Below are positions 31,423 through 43,200 of a DNA stretch of 64,000 bases, piece after piece (positions within the stretch are counted from its first letter, which is position 1; each line of letters opens with the position of its first letter). The position numbers were made by a program, and so were the translations under genes. Below the pieces are notes generated by a model that made no database searches, had not been told where the DNA came from, and was given only the letters and a program-made list of their open reading frames with translations. The stretch lies in assembly GCA_977017575.1 (NCBI GenBank), contig CDRNVI010000164.1:248001-312000 (forward strand), in the 5' to 3' direction. Source of the DNA: Paramoeba atlantica. Taxonomy: Eukaryota > Discosea.

Positions 31423-31493
31423 GCGCCGGTGGTTCAGTGGTAGAATTCTCGCCTGCCACGCGGGAGGCCCGGGTTCGATTCCCGGCCGGCGCA
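31423..31493 (+). tRNA. tRNA-Gly (GCC), second copy
   Basis: The sequence matches the tRNA-Gly(GCC) at 25642 over its whole length, and the flanks also match closely. It is therefore a segmental-duplication copy. The anticodon loop is CTGCCAC, and a T-rich terminator follows. Confidence 0.97.
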
Positions 31494-32361
31494 ACTTTTT
31501 TTTTTCTTCTTCTCAACTCAACCTTTTTTTTGTGTTTTAATTTCATGGTGAAGAAGGGTCCCAATCTAAAAACCAACCTCTCTTTTGGAGGGCACCTTTT
31601 TGTTCCTTGTTCAAATTCCCTCAGTTGTTGACCTTCATTTTGGATATTTTAGGTTCAACAAAAAGCTCATTTTTTCAAAAAACAGAGATTACCTTTTCTT
31701 TGATCTTTTTCTTTTCGAATCACCAATTCTTTTTGTTCCCAAGAAAAAGGAGTTTACACTTCACACTTCAAAAAAGAAATGAGAAAAAAAAAGTTTTTCA
31801 AAAAGAGAGAATAAAATGAACAACCTCTCTTTGTTTGAAACGTTCCCAAATGAGAAAAGTTCACAAGTTTGTTGAAATCCGTTTTTGAGAACCAAATTCG
31901 AAAAAAAGAGATTCTTTCCAGTCCTAAAGAGAAAAGAAAAAGGAAAAATATTCAAAAAAAATTGGTATCATTTGATGAAATAAAGAAAAGAAGAGAAACC
32001 TGATTGCTCTAAAAAGAGAAGTATTTCCAACCAAGTTCAAGAAATTAAATTATCTTTGAAATCTAAAAAACTTCAAAATTAAATTCAAAATAAAGAACAT
32101 CAACAGAAAAAAAAATAACAAAAGAAAAGAAAAACAAACAAATAGAAAATTTAAAAAAATAGAAAAAAGGAAAGAAAGTTTTCAAGACAACCTTGATATT
32201 TTCACTTGGAAAACTTTCTCAATAATTCTCCAAAACATCTCCGAGGTGTCACACACCCGAAATGTGAGAGTTGGAGAGAAAAATTCAACCAAAAAAAGAA
32301 AAAAGGTTTGGTTTGGTTAGTGACGAATTTTCTTCGATAGTTTGAAACTCAGGAAGAATGA
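31494..32361. other. Spacer between tRNA-Gly and TRIM-NHL C 3' end
   Basis: This is nearly identical to 25713-26595 apart from small indels. It supports duplication of a unit made of tRNA-Gly, spacer and TRIM gene. Confidence 0.5.
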
Positions 32362-34582
32362 TCATTTCCACAATTGAACTGATTTTTGATCTGGTTCTGA
32401 AACCAAAACTGAACCAGATGAATGTACACCAACCCCAAAAGGATTCTTCATCTTCCCAAATCCAAAAGAAAAAAGAAAAGTTCCATCTTTCTCAAACACA
32501 CTCACTCTCCCATTTTCCCAATCACCAACAATAATTCGACCATTCCCATCAACATCAACACCCATTGGATTCTCCAATTGAGAATCTTTTGATCCTCTTT
32601 CTCCAAAAGTTCGAATAAAATTTCCTTCAATTCCCATCACTTGAATTCGATGATTGAAAGTATCTGAAATAACAAGATTACCATCTCCATCAACTACCAC
32701 ACAATGAGGATGGTCAAATTGACCTTCAGAAGAACCATGAGTCCCAAAATATCGAATAAAACATCCATCATAACTAAACACTTGAATTCGATGATTCAGA
32801 GTGTCAACAACAATAATTTGACCTTCTTCATCAACATCAATCCCACGTGGTTTGTTGAATTGACCAGGTTGAGAACCTTTACATCCAAATGATCTTATCA
32901 AACTACCTTCTTTGTTCAACACCATCACTTTCGATTGTAGTTGGTTGAGACATACAATTTCATCATTCAACCCAATTGCAACATCAACAAAAGATCCATC
33001 AACTTTGAGAGTTTGAATCAAAGATCCTTCTTTGTTTCTAATTCCTAACTTCCTTTCTTCACGACAAACAATAAAGTTACCATCAATGTTCTCAACAATT
33101 CCCCAAGGTTTTTCATCACAACAAAAGGAAGAAATAAATTCCATTCGATTACCAATCACTCCTTTCTTTTTTCGATTCAAAAGTGAAACATCAAGTTCAT
33201 CAATAAGATCATTCGCAATTTGAAGAAAAGTTGAAAAGAGATCTTCATCAAAAAGAGAATCAGTTGTTGGAGTTTGAGACAATCTAAGAATTGTATCACA
33301 CCTCATTCTCAAATCAACTTTCTCTAAATCTAAATCTTTCTTCATCACTTTCTTGTTCATTAATTTCTCTTCTAATTCTTGAATCTCTTGTTTTACTTTT
33401 CTTGTTTCCTTTTCAACAAACTCCAATCTCTTTTCCAATCCAACTCCAATCTTCAAAATCTCATTCCTCTTTCTCAAAACACTCTCTTCTAACGAGAAAA
33501 CATTCTGTTGATGTTCATTGTGAACCCCAAGAACACATTCCAAACAAACAAAAAGAGAACACTCAAAACAAAACCCACTCAAATTCTCAGATGGGTGAGT
33601 TAAACAGTGTTTCTTTTTCAAACTTTCTAATCCCTCATCATTCCCAAGTTGTTGGTTTCTTCTTCCTTCTTGTTGTTGTTGGTTTTGTTGGTTTTCACGT
33701 TTGTGGTTTCGAGAGAAAATATTGGAGGAATGAGATTGTTCACAAGAATCACAAATGAACAATTCACATTTCAAACAATACATTGAAGTTCGTTCTCCAC
33801 ACCTTTCGAAATTCACACATTCTTTCGTTTCATCTGTTTGTTGGTTAAGGGGGAATTTTCTTTGTTTTTATGTTTTCGTGTTTGTTGTTTGTGGAACAAT
33901 TGTTTTGTGGTGTGTGGTGAGGTGAGGTGGTGAGGCAAGAAAAAGAAAAAGAAAGGAAAGAAAAACATGGAGTTGGAGGAATACAGAAAGAAGAAATCTT
34001 TGAAGATTCAATCACATCAATCGTTTCAGGAATTAAATAATTGGAATCAAATGATTCAATTGTCTCACATCTTCCTCCTCCTTCTCCTTCAATCTCTTTT
34101 CGACAAACTGGACAACATCTCTTCTTCTTCTCACCATCACTCAAACAACAACTTGAACTTGAAGAAGAAGAAGAAGAAGGACCACTAACTTGAAGAGGAG
34201 AAAGAAAAAGATTGGGACCACCAGCGCCATCACCACCATCGCCATCACCACCATCACCACCATCACCACTCTCAGAAGTTGAAGTTGAAGTTTGTTGAGA
34301 GGAGAAGAAGAGTTTGTTGAGACAATCAGAGCAAAAAGAGTGGCCACAAGGTAACGATCTCGGTTCCTTTTCCCATCTCATCATTTCAAAACAAATCAAA
34401 CATTCAAACCCTCTCCTTTCTTCACACTCTTTCCTTTCTGTTTCTTCTTCTTCTTCTTCTTCTTTTCCTTTTTCAACTAACTTCTCTTCCTTCTTTCTCT
34501 TGGTCTTTTCTCCCTCCTTCTCTCCCTTCTTTCTCTTCTTCTCTTCTCCTTGTTCAGTTTTCACTCGTTTCCTCTTTCCCAT
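32362..34582 (-). CDS. TRIM-NHL protein C
   Basis: Two exons: 33985-34582 and 32362-33833; 689 residues. The RING, B-boxes and coiled coil are almost identical to copies A and B. I count about three substitutions against A before the propeller. In the NHL half I count about 22, many at repeat-equivalent positions: QFNKPRGIDV, VVDTLNHRIQV, FGTHGSSEGQFDHPH and SQLENPMGVDV. The intron is about 20 bp shorter than in A and B. It is the copy nearest the divergent gene D and shares a 216-bp promoter region with it. Its function is inferred from the TRIM-NHL family only. Confidence 0.88.
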
Positions 34583-34798
34583 TTTTTCACAACACAATTC
34601 CCAATTTTGGTTGACAACAAAAAACAACTCAAAACAACAGAAAGAAGACGAGAAGAAGGTTACCACAACACAAACAACAAACAACAAACAACAAACAACA
34701 AACAACAAACAACGAACAGAAAAAAAGAAACCCAGATTTTAGCCCAAAATTGAAAGGTGTCCTTTTGGCGGTTTTTGGTGAAACTTGTTTTTCTTTTG
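34583..34798. promoter_or_regulatory. Bidirectional promoter between TRIM-NHL C and D
   Basis: 216 bp separates two outward-pointing start codons. It contains an (AACAAAC) repeat run at about 34668-34716, also seen upstream of genes A and B. This is the only regulatory space available to both genes. Confidence 0.5.
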
Positions 34799-36900
34799 AT
34801 GGCTGAGAACAGAAAAAGGAAGAGAGATGATGAGAGTTGCGAGAGTCCAATGAGAAAAGGAAAAGAAGAAGTGGGCGATGAAGAGGAAGGTTCTTCTCAA
34901 AGTCCAGCGAATGAACAGGACGGGTTTCAGTGTGGAGTTTGTTTGGAGATTATGACGTGGGAGAGAACCCCTCGTCTTCTCCCTTGTGGACACACTTTCT
35001 GTACTGAATGTTTAAACGGTATTATTCGAACAAATGAAGACGAAGGGGACGATATAAATCGAGGGGGAAAGAGAAGGAGAAGTGAAAATCACAGTAGTGA
35101 AAGTCTGAGTAGCAGTAGTAGTGGAAGTGAGAGCAGTCAGGGGAGCGAAAGCAGTCAGGGAAGCCAGGGTAGTCAAGGGAGTTTGTCTCAGAGTTTGAAT
35201 GATAGTGAGAGTGGTGGATCAGGTTCTTGTCCTTTTTGTCGAGCACCATTTGAATTTGATTCAATGGAATCTCTTGTGATCAATCATTTGGTTCCTGAGA
35301 CGATCGATATTCTTGTATCTTCACAAATCTTGACTTTCTCTGGTAAATTTTTCAAATTGGTTCATTTGGCTTTCTTCCTTTTCCTTGAATTAACAAAAAG
35401 AAAACAGAAGAACAGGATTGTGATAATTCAGAAATCTGTGGACAAAAAACAAAAATGTTTTGTCCCCAATGCAATCTCTTCATCTGCGATATCTGCGAAT
35501 CATCACATATGGCAAACCGATTTAGTCGACATCACAAACGACAACATTATGACTATGGCCCAGATCGAATTGGCGATTCTACAACACACTCCATTGATTT
35601 AAAAAGAGGACCAGAATGTTCGGAACACCCCTCTGAAATCGTTATTGCCTATTGTTTTGAATGTTCTGTATTTGCTTGTGTTCGCTGTATACTCGGAGGT
35701 CATGAGGACCACAAAAATCAAGTTGTCCCGCTTGAAGAAAGTGTTCAACGACGACAAAATGAAGTTGAATCGATCCGAGCTGAAGTTGAAAAGAGATTGA
35801 CTGAAGTGAAAAAGAAGAAAGAGATCAACATTCGGGAACGGAGAGAGTTGGAAGCCAGGGTAATGAAAAAGCGCTCAGAAGGAAAGGAGTTGGGTTTTGA
35901 GATTGATGATTTAAAAATAAGAAATGATGCAATCTCTCGATTATCGAAAACAGCGAAATCATATTCGATTCTTGACGATCGTGTTTTTTCAACCATCCTC
36001 CAGACCGCAAAAGAGATTCTAAATGAACAAAGAATTACGGAAACTTTTTCTTCTCCCCCCAAAAGTGGGCTTGTTCGAACTAGTTCTGATGGAATTCGCT
36101 CAACTGCGCCTTTTGATTTGGAGGAATTAAAAGGAGAACCTTGGGGTGTCAGCGCGAATGGTGATGATCATTTTCTGGTGGCAGACGGAGGGAGGAATCA
36201 AGTCACGATTTGGACCAAAGATGGGACTTTTGTCAAAGCAATTGGCCCTGTGATCGACTATCCTTTAGATGTGGCTGTTGGTATCGATGAACAAGTTGTA
36301 ATTACTGATTGTGCAAATAGCCAAGTTTGGATTTTGAGTAAAGAGGGGGAACTTCTAAAAAAATTCGGGATGAAAGGATCGCAACCGGGTCAGTTCGATC
36401 AACCACATGGAGTAACTATTGATAAAGAAGGTCATATTATTGTCGCTGATAGTTCAAATCATCGGATCCAAATATTTCGAAGTGATGGGACTTTTATTCG
36501 ATGTTTTGGTTCGAAAGGCTCTCGTTCCAATCAGTTTAATTCGCCTCAAGGCGTTGCTGTAAGTGAGAATGGTGAACTCGTTATTTCTGACTGTGGGAAT
36601 CACCGAATTGTTATGGTGGATATTGAAGGGAAGTTCATTCGTACTTTTGGAAGCAAGGGTTCGAAACGGTCTCAATTGAAGAGTCCAAAAGGAGTCGCGA
36701 TCGATGGAGAAGGACGGATTGTTGTTGCGGAATTCGATAATGGGAGAGTGAGTGTCTTTGGGAATGACGGGTGTTTTCTTTTTTCTTTTGGTTCTTTAAT
36801 AACGTTTGGAAAACCATTTGGGGTTGCCATTGATCGGACCGGTTCGGTTCTTATTTCAGATCAAGGAAAGAGAAAGAAACCCCTTCAATTGTGGGAGTGA
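34799..36900 (+). CDS. TRIM-NHL protein D, diverged head-to-head paralogue
   Basis: Two exons: 34799-35342 and 35408-36900; 678 residues. The intron position and phase match A-C, which shows common ancestry. The RING is CGVCLEIMTWERTPRLLPCG, HTFCTEC, then a Ser/Gly/Gln-rich insert (SSSSSGSESSQGSESSQGSQ region), then CPFCRAPF. Two zinc B-box modules follow (CPQCNLFICDICESSH and CSEHPSEIVIAYCFECSVF), then a coiled coil and NHL blades such as GSQPGQFDQPHGVTIDKEGH and IIVADSSNHRIQIF. The sequence has diverged well beyond the A-C group and its codon use is less AT-rich. It may be the older gene from which the array arose. Confidence 0.88.
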
Positions 36901-37302
36901 GAACAAAAAAAAAAAGATTCAAAAAAAAAAAGGAAAAAGGGAAAAAATATCAAATACTAAAGATTGATTCTCAATTTACGTTGTAAGTTTATTTAAAGAA
37001 GAAAATAAAACCAATTTGATCTCATTCGATCAGTCGAAATTCAAAAAAAATGGATGCAAAGGGCGAAAAAATGAATATTCCAAATAAGGATAAAAAGAGT
37101 TCTTTTCCCGAGAACCTTATTATTTATATAGAAAAGAAATGTTCTTCGCGGAATTGAGTTCGCTCTGTGTTGCGCGCTCACGCGGTTGTCACTTCTCCTC
37201 TCCTCTCTCTTTTCTCTTCTCTTCTCTCTGCCTGAGAGAAGACTCGACTCGATTTGAGAGTTTTTTTGTTAAGAACTTTTGGTTTTTTTAGGAGAGGAAA
37301 AA
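36901..37302. other. Spacer between TRIM-NHL D and the oxidoreductase gene
   Basis: This is 402 bp. It includes a short GC-richer stretch at about 37138-37200 and a CTCTTCTCTT pyrimidine tract before the next gene. It holds the D 3' UTR and the next promoter. I tested the GC-richer part for a tRNA cloverleaf and found none. Confidence 0.4.
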
Positions 37303-39926
37303 ATGTGTTGGTCTTATGAAGTTTCGTTGGTGACTGTTACCATTGTGGTTTCGTCAGTTGTTTTGATGTTCATCCGAAGGGCGAGCCGCCAGGATGTTGG
37401 CAATGCTCTCTGGTGTTCTGTTTTTGGTTCTATGCAAATTATTGACTTGCTTCTTTGGGTTTTTTTTTTTTTTTTTTTTTTTTTGTGGATTATTTTTGTG
37501 GATTTATGGTTTTTTTTTTTTTTTTGCCAATGATTCAAAGTTTCTTTTTTTCCCCCAAGATGGAAAACGATCAGGGAGATTTAAAGAGTTGTTCGATGAG
37601 TAACCAAAGAATTACTCGATACGGATTTTATATCATCTCACTCGAACCAATTGCTTCTCTCCTCTCTCGAATGTACATCAACAAACAATTTTACCCCAAG
37701 ACTTTGTTGGTGTACATCTTCTTCTTTATCATCTTGCCATGGATTGGGCGAGACTACCTCAATGATTGGTGTTCGGATACCTATTGTACACATCTTACAG
37801 AAGAAGGAAACTTGATTTTGGGGTTAGGGGTGGATGAAAAGAATGGTCTTGCGTGTTGGATGAAATATTTCTTCTTTGGTGAGCACCAAACAGAGATCCC
37901 TCTTCTCTTACGAGTTTTCTTTTTGGTGGGAATCTTTGCTCCTTTTCTGGGAGATGTCCCTCTCCTTAAAGGATTAATCCATGCATCTATCATCACAATT
38001 ACTTGGTTGATTGGCTTTTTTTCAGCTTCTCATGCCAGTGTTTGGTGTATGGCTAATGTGGCCCAATGTTTGTTGTGTGCTGTTGATCCTTATCTCTTTC
38101 CTCTTCATAAAGCAGGCAGTCCTGTCAATCGAGGAAAGAGAGGAGATATTCTTCAAGATAATTATTTAAAGAAGAAAGTGCCAGAAAATTTGGATGCGAT
38201 TGTTGTTGGGAGTGGAATTGGGGGATTGACCACTGCTGCAATGATGGCGAAGGCTGGCAAACGTGTTCTTGTTTTGGAGCAACATTATCGAGCTGGAGGA
38301 GCAACACATACTTTCGATGAATTTGGAAATCTTTTCGATTCTGGGATTCATTATGTTGGAGCCAACGATTTCTGTGTTCCCATTCTCGGATTGATTGGAG
38401 ATGTTCCCGTTAAATGGAGTCAGATGGGGAAAAAGGAAGATGATTTTTGTTATGATGAGTTCGATCTTGGTGACCCCAATGATCTTTATCGATACCGAAA
38501 GGGAAGAGAAGCGATCATGGAAGAATTATTGACTCGTTTCCCCCACGAAAAGGAAGGAATCAAAGCCTATTTCAAAAACCTTGGGAATGCTCAGATGGCT
38601 ACTTACTCTTTCGCTATTCTCAAAATCCTCCCCTTGAGTTGGCAAAATAGTTTCGTTGGACGATGGCTCTTCTCTCTCTTTCTCTCAAAAGCAGCCGATC
38701 GATCAGCCACAGAAGAGGTTGAAAAATTCATCAAAGACCCAAAATTACGAGCTCTTTTGTCTGGAGGCCAATTAATTGATTGGAATTTGGCTCCTGATCG
38801 TACTTCTTGGTGGGTTGTGGCTTCGATGATGAGTTATTATTTTGATGGAGGATTTTACCCTGTTGGAGGATCCCAAACTATTGCTCAATCTATCATTCCG
38901 ACGATCGAGAAAAGTGGTGGTCGTGTTCTTACCAATGTTCGAGTTGAAGAGTTTGTTATGTCTGATGATGAAGAAGCTGTGATTGGTATTCGTCTTCATA
39001 ATGGAGATGAAATCTCTGCCCCAATTGTTATCTCTGATGCTGGAGCAACAAATACTTATGCCAAATTGTTGCCATTGTCTGCTTTGAAGAAAAAAGGATT
39101 GGATCTTTCCAAGTTGGAGAAAATTCAACCCTCGAATGGACACATGACCGCTTTTGTGAACTTCGATGGACCATCTTCAAAATTCGATTTACGTCCAGCT
39201 AATATCCATTCCTTTGGTGATCTCCCAAAATTCGATTACTCCATTTCTGAAATGCAGAGAGCTCTTTATCGAGACCAAAAAAAATATCGAGATGGTTGTT
39301 TAATTACTCTCACTTCTCCTTCTGCAAAAGATCCTGAATATGAGAAAATGTTTCCTGGATGTTCAAATGTGTTGTTGTTGGCAGAGGGGAAGTATGAGTG
39401 GTTTGAAGAGATGGGTCCACAGATCCATGGCGAGCGAACTGAGTCTTATCTTCAATTTAAGAAAGGTTTTTTGTTTTTTCATTTTTTTTTGCTTTGATTT
39501 TTTTTGAGGGGGTTCTTCTGTTATTTTTCTTCTATGTTCCTCTTTGTGATTGATTTTTTTCATTTTTAAATAAAATCAGAATGGGAAGAAGTCTTCCTCA
39601 ACCGACTCTACACTTTCTTCCCCAAAACAAAAGACCACATCACCAGAATTGAGATCGGAACTCCCCTCTCGACAGAACATTTCCTTGCAGCAGACAAAGG
39701 AGGTTCCTATGGACTTGAATGGACTCCTGAACGTTTCAATCTCCCTCTTCTTTCTGATTTCTTTCATGCCCAAAGTCGTTTCTCCGGTTTGTATTTGACT
39801 GGAGAGGCTTCTCTCTTTGGTGGGTTCTGTGGGGCTATGGTCTCTGGTATTATCTCTGCTTATCATGTTTTGGGTCTTCGTGAGTTTTTGAAAGTGATTC
39901 TGTTTCATCATGGTCATGCAGATTAG
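37303..39926 (+). CDS. Retinol-saturase-like FAD oxidoreductase with N-terminal membrane domain
   Basis: Three exons: 37303-37458, 37560-39465 and 39580-39926; 802 residues. The catalytic part starts near residue 265 with the FAD-binding IVVGSGIGGLTTAAMMAKAG and the segment VLVLEQHYRAGGATHTFDEF. It continues FDSGIHYVGAN, FDGGFYPVGGSQ and the C-terminal LYLTGEASLFGG. This matches all-trans-retinol 13,14-reductase and carotenoid-isomerase-type enzymes. The first about 250 residues are an extra domain with about five hydrophobic helices (for example LLVYIFFFIILPWI, VFFLVGIFAPFLG), ending VDPYLFPLHKAGSP. RETSAT reduces a double bond of retinol in the ER; the substrate here is inferred. The first intron contains a long poly-T run. 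Confidence 0.85.
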
Positions 39927-40216
39927 CTTCTCTTCACTCTCTCTCTCTCTCTCTTTCTCTCTCATCAACTTTATTCTCGCATTCTCCCTCTCGATTCAGT
40001 TGGTTCTGTGTTGCTGAGAAAAAACAAAATCGGAAAGATTCAAAAAAAATTAAAAATAAAACTTTTTCTTGTATTAAATATCATTAAATTACGTTTGTGT
40101 TGGTCAGGAAAGGGGAATGATTTGCTCTTTGGTTCCTTGGCTCTTTGGTTCTGTTCAAAATTTCTTGTGCACAAAATCAAAATGCAAGTTTTCAAAGATT
40201 TTTTTGAAACACACTC
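39927..40216. other. Convergent 3' flanks of oxidoreductase and histidine kinase
   Basis: 290 bp between converging stop codons. No repeat, RNA or coding feature can be supported. Confidence 0.4.
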
Positions 40217-43200
40217 TCAAGGTGGTGGTGGTTCTTCTGTTTTTGCAGGTGTATTTTCAACTGCTCTTCTCAAAGCTTTTCTCACAGATGCAATAATGAT
40301 TGGTTTGGTCACAAATCCTTCCATTCCTAATGTTAAGAAACATTAAGAACAGAGAAATTGAGAAGAAGAAGAAAAAAAAAAAGAGAAATGAAAAAGAAAA
40401 AAAAAAAGGGGAAAACAAAACAAAACAAAAGAGAGAAGATAAAGAAAAAAAAAAGAAAAATCAAAGAAAAATCAAAGAAAAAAAAACCTGCTTCTCGACA
40501 TCTCTTTTCATTGGATTCTTCGATATCAGCTGTCAATGCAATAATTGGAGTTTCACAATTCAAACAAGAAGAATTTTCACGAATTGCTTTCGAAGCTTGG
40601 AATCCATCAATATTAGGCATGTTACAATCCATAAAAATCACATCAAATTTCTCTTGTTTTGAGATTGCAATAGCCTGTTTATTTTTGTTTTTATTGTTGT
40701 TGTGTTAATTCAAAATGAAGAAAACAGAAGAATAAAAAAAGAAAACAGAAGAATAATAAAAAAAAGAGATTTTACAAAAAAAAAAGAAAAAGAAAAAGAA
40801 AAAGAAAAAGAAAAAGAAAAGAAAAAAAACCTGTTCCCCACTTGAGACGACAGTAACTTGATGAGAATCTCTCATTAACATCCGCTGAATCACCAATTGA
40901 TTCACTTCATTATCATCCACAGCCAATATCTTTTGTGGAGCAACTGTTTTCCCAAATCAAAAATGAATAAATAAATAAAAATAAATAAAAATAAATAAAA
41001 TAAATAAATAAAAAATAAATCAATTTGCCACAAAAAAAAAAAAAACACAAAAACAAAAACAAAAACAAAAACAAAAACAAAAACAAAAACAAAAACAAAA
41101 ACAAAAAAACAAAAACAAAACTTCGATCAAGACATCTCGATTTTTTCTTTCGAATTTTCCGATCAATTCTGACTCCAGGAGTAGAATTGCTCCGAGTATG
41201 AGGACTCTCTCTTTTCAAATCCTTTTCTTCTCTTGCGATCGCTTCTGAAGCTGATAGAACTGGAGTCTCAAGAGAATGGAGTGATACAAGTGGAAGAGGA
41301 TCATCAGAGTATTTACTCCTTTCTTCTTTTGGATCTTCTGATAAAGGAAGAAAGCTCGAAACTCTTTTAATAAAATCTTCGATTGGCCTTGTGAAAAGAA
41401 GTTAGATTCTCAATATTTTGTGGAAACAAAAAAAGGATTTAAAAAAATGTTTCTTTTATCAAAAAAAAAAAAGAATAAAAATAAACCAGCCAGTGTCTTC
41501 ATCAGACAAGTAAACAGGAATCGAAAAAGTGAATGTTGAACCAACTCCAACTTCACTTTCCACCCACAATTCTCCACACATCAACTCAATAAGCTGTCAA
41601 CAAAAAAAGGAAAAAAGTATTAAAGAATAAAAAAGGTGGAAAAATATTGAAATTGGTCAAAAAAAAAAGAAAGAAACACTGACCTTTTTGGAAATTGCTA
41701 ATCCAAGACCTGTTCCTCCATAAACTCGATTCACAGATGAATCAACTTGTTCAAATTTCGCAAAAAGAGCATCTTTCCTTTCTATTGGAATCCCAATCCC
41801 TTTTGTAATATTTGTGTGAATTAAAATTTGTTTTTTTTTTCGAAAATTCCAAAAATAAATTTTCGTTTTCTTGCTCCATTTCTCCAAAACAAACAAAACA
41901 AAACAAAACGAAAAAAAAAAAATTTGAAAAAAGAAAACCTGTATCTGCCACACTCATTTTTAACACCCCAACTTCTCGATTGGTTCCAATATTTGGTTCA
42001 GAACTTGAGATATATCTGTTGTGGAGTCTTATTTCAGGTTGAGAAATCCAATATTCTTCTTCAGGAGATGTCTGTATTTAATTGAAAGTTGAGAAAAAGA
42101 ATTTGAAAAAAAGAAAATGAAAAGAAAAATGAAAAAAAAGTGAAAAAAGTGAAAAAAAAAAGAATTACCAAAACTTTAGCTGAAAGGGAAATTCTCCCAT
42201 TTTCAGGTGTAAACTTTACAGCATTCGACAAAAAATTCATCAAAATTTGTCCAACTCTTGTTTCATCCATTAAAATTCCTTTTCATGAAAAAAAAAAGAA
42301 AGAAAAAGAAAAAGGAAAAGTTGTTAGATTTCATATTTTTCGTAAATGTGAATGAAAAAAACCAAAAAAAGAAGTGTTTTTTAATTACTTTGATCATCAA
42401 TATCAGAAACTATTGTCACATTCTTTTGAGCTGCTTTGTTTTGAACAGTCGAAATTGTTGCATTCACTACTCGTTCCACTTTCGCTTCAGTTGTGCAGAT
42501 CCTTGTCTGTGAATCAAAAAAGAAAAAAAAAAAAGGGAAAACAATATTTTCATCAATAAACTTGAAAAGATAAGTTTCTTTTCAAAAGAAGAAGAAAAAG
42601 AAAAAACCTGATTTGCTTCAAGTTTCGAAAAATCTAAAATATCATTCACAAGTGCAAGGAGTATCTTTGTACATGATTGAAGTTGATCAAATTCTATTTG
42701 ATTTTGTTCTAAAACCTAGTTTTTTTTATGTTCAATTAAATAATAATAAAAAATATCAAATTAAAAAAAGAAAGAAAAAGAAAAAGAAAAATACAAAACT
42801 GACTGAGGAAGGGTATGAACAAGAATATCAGTTGTACCAAGAACTCCATTGAGAGGTGTTCGAATTTCATGACTCATATTTGAGACAAAATCTGTTTTCG
42901 CTTGATATGCCTGTTTATCTTTTTGTTAAAAACACTAACACAACAATTTTATTATTTCTCTCCAAAAAATAAAACTCTAAAAAATAAAAAAATAAGAAAA
43001 AAAGAAACAAATAAGAAAAAAAAAAAACCATCATTGCTTGTTCTCCCAATATTCGTTGTTCTGCTAAACTTTGCTTCAACTTAGCAGCTGTTTTCGAGTT
43101 TCTGTGGAATGCATAAAACACCACAGCAAATAAAATTGTCACAACAACAGACAAAACCAATCCCATGATGAGGATCACCATGTCATCTGATGAGTCAATC

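Larger units (their letters stand above)
21146..34582. repeat. Tandem segmental array: three TRIM-NHL + tRNA-Gly units of about 5.5-5.8 kb
   Basis: The TRIM-NHL stop codons lie at 21146, 26596 and 32362, giving unit lengths of about 5.45 and 5.77 kb. Coding exons, introns and long stretches of spacer match between units. The tRNA-Gly genes and their flanks are part of the unit. The extra tRNA and spacer at 30373-31422 show a further partial duplication. High identity in introns and spacers indicates recent duplication or ongoing conversion. Confidence 0.85.

Noticed and set aside
25642..31493. Short identical GC-rich elements spaced kilobases apart, as a CRISPR-like or attachment-site repeat
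   Set aside because: They fold as complete tRNA-Gly genes with standard internal promoter boxes.
36901..37302. GC-richer spacer stretch as a tRNA or snRNA
   Set aside because: No cloverleaf, Sm site or known snRNA box could be assembled.
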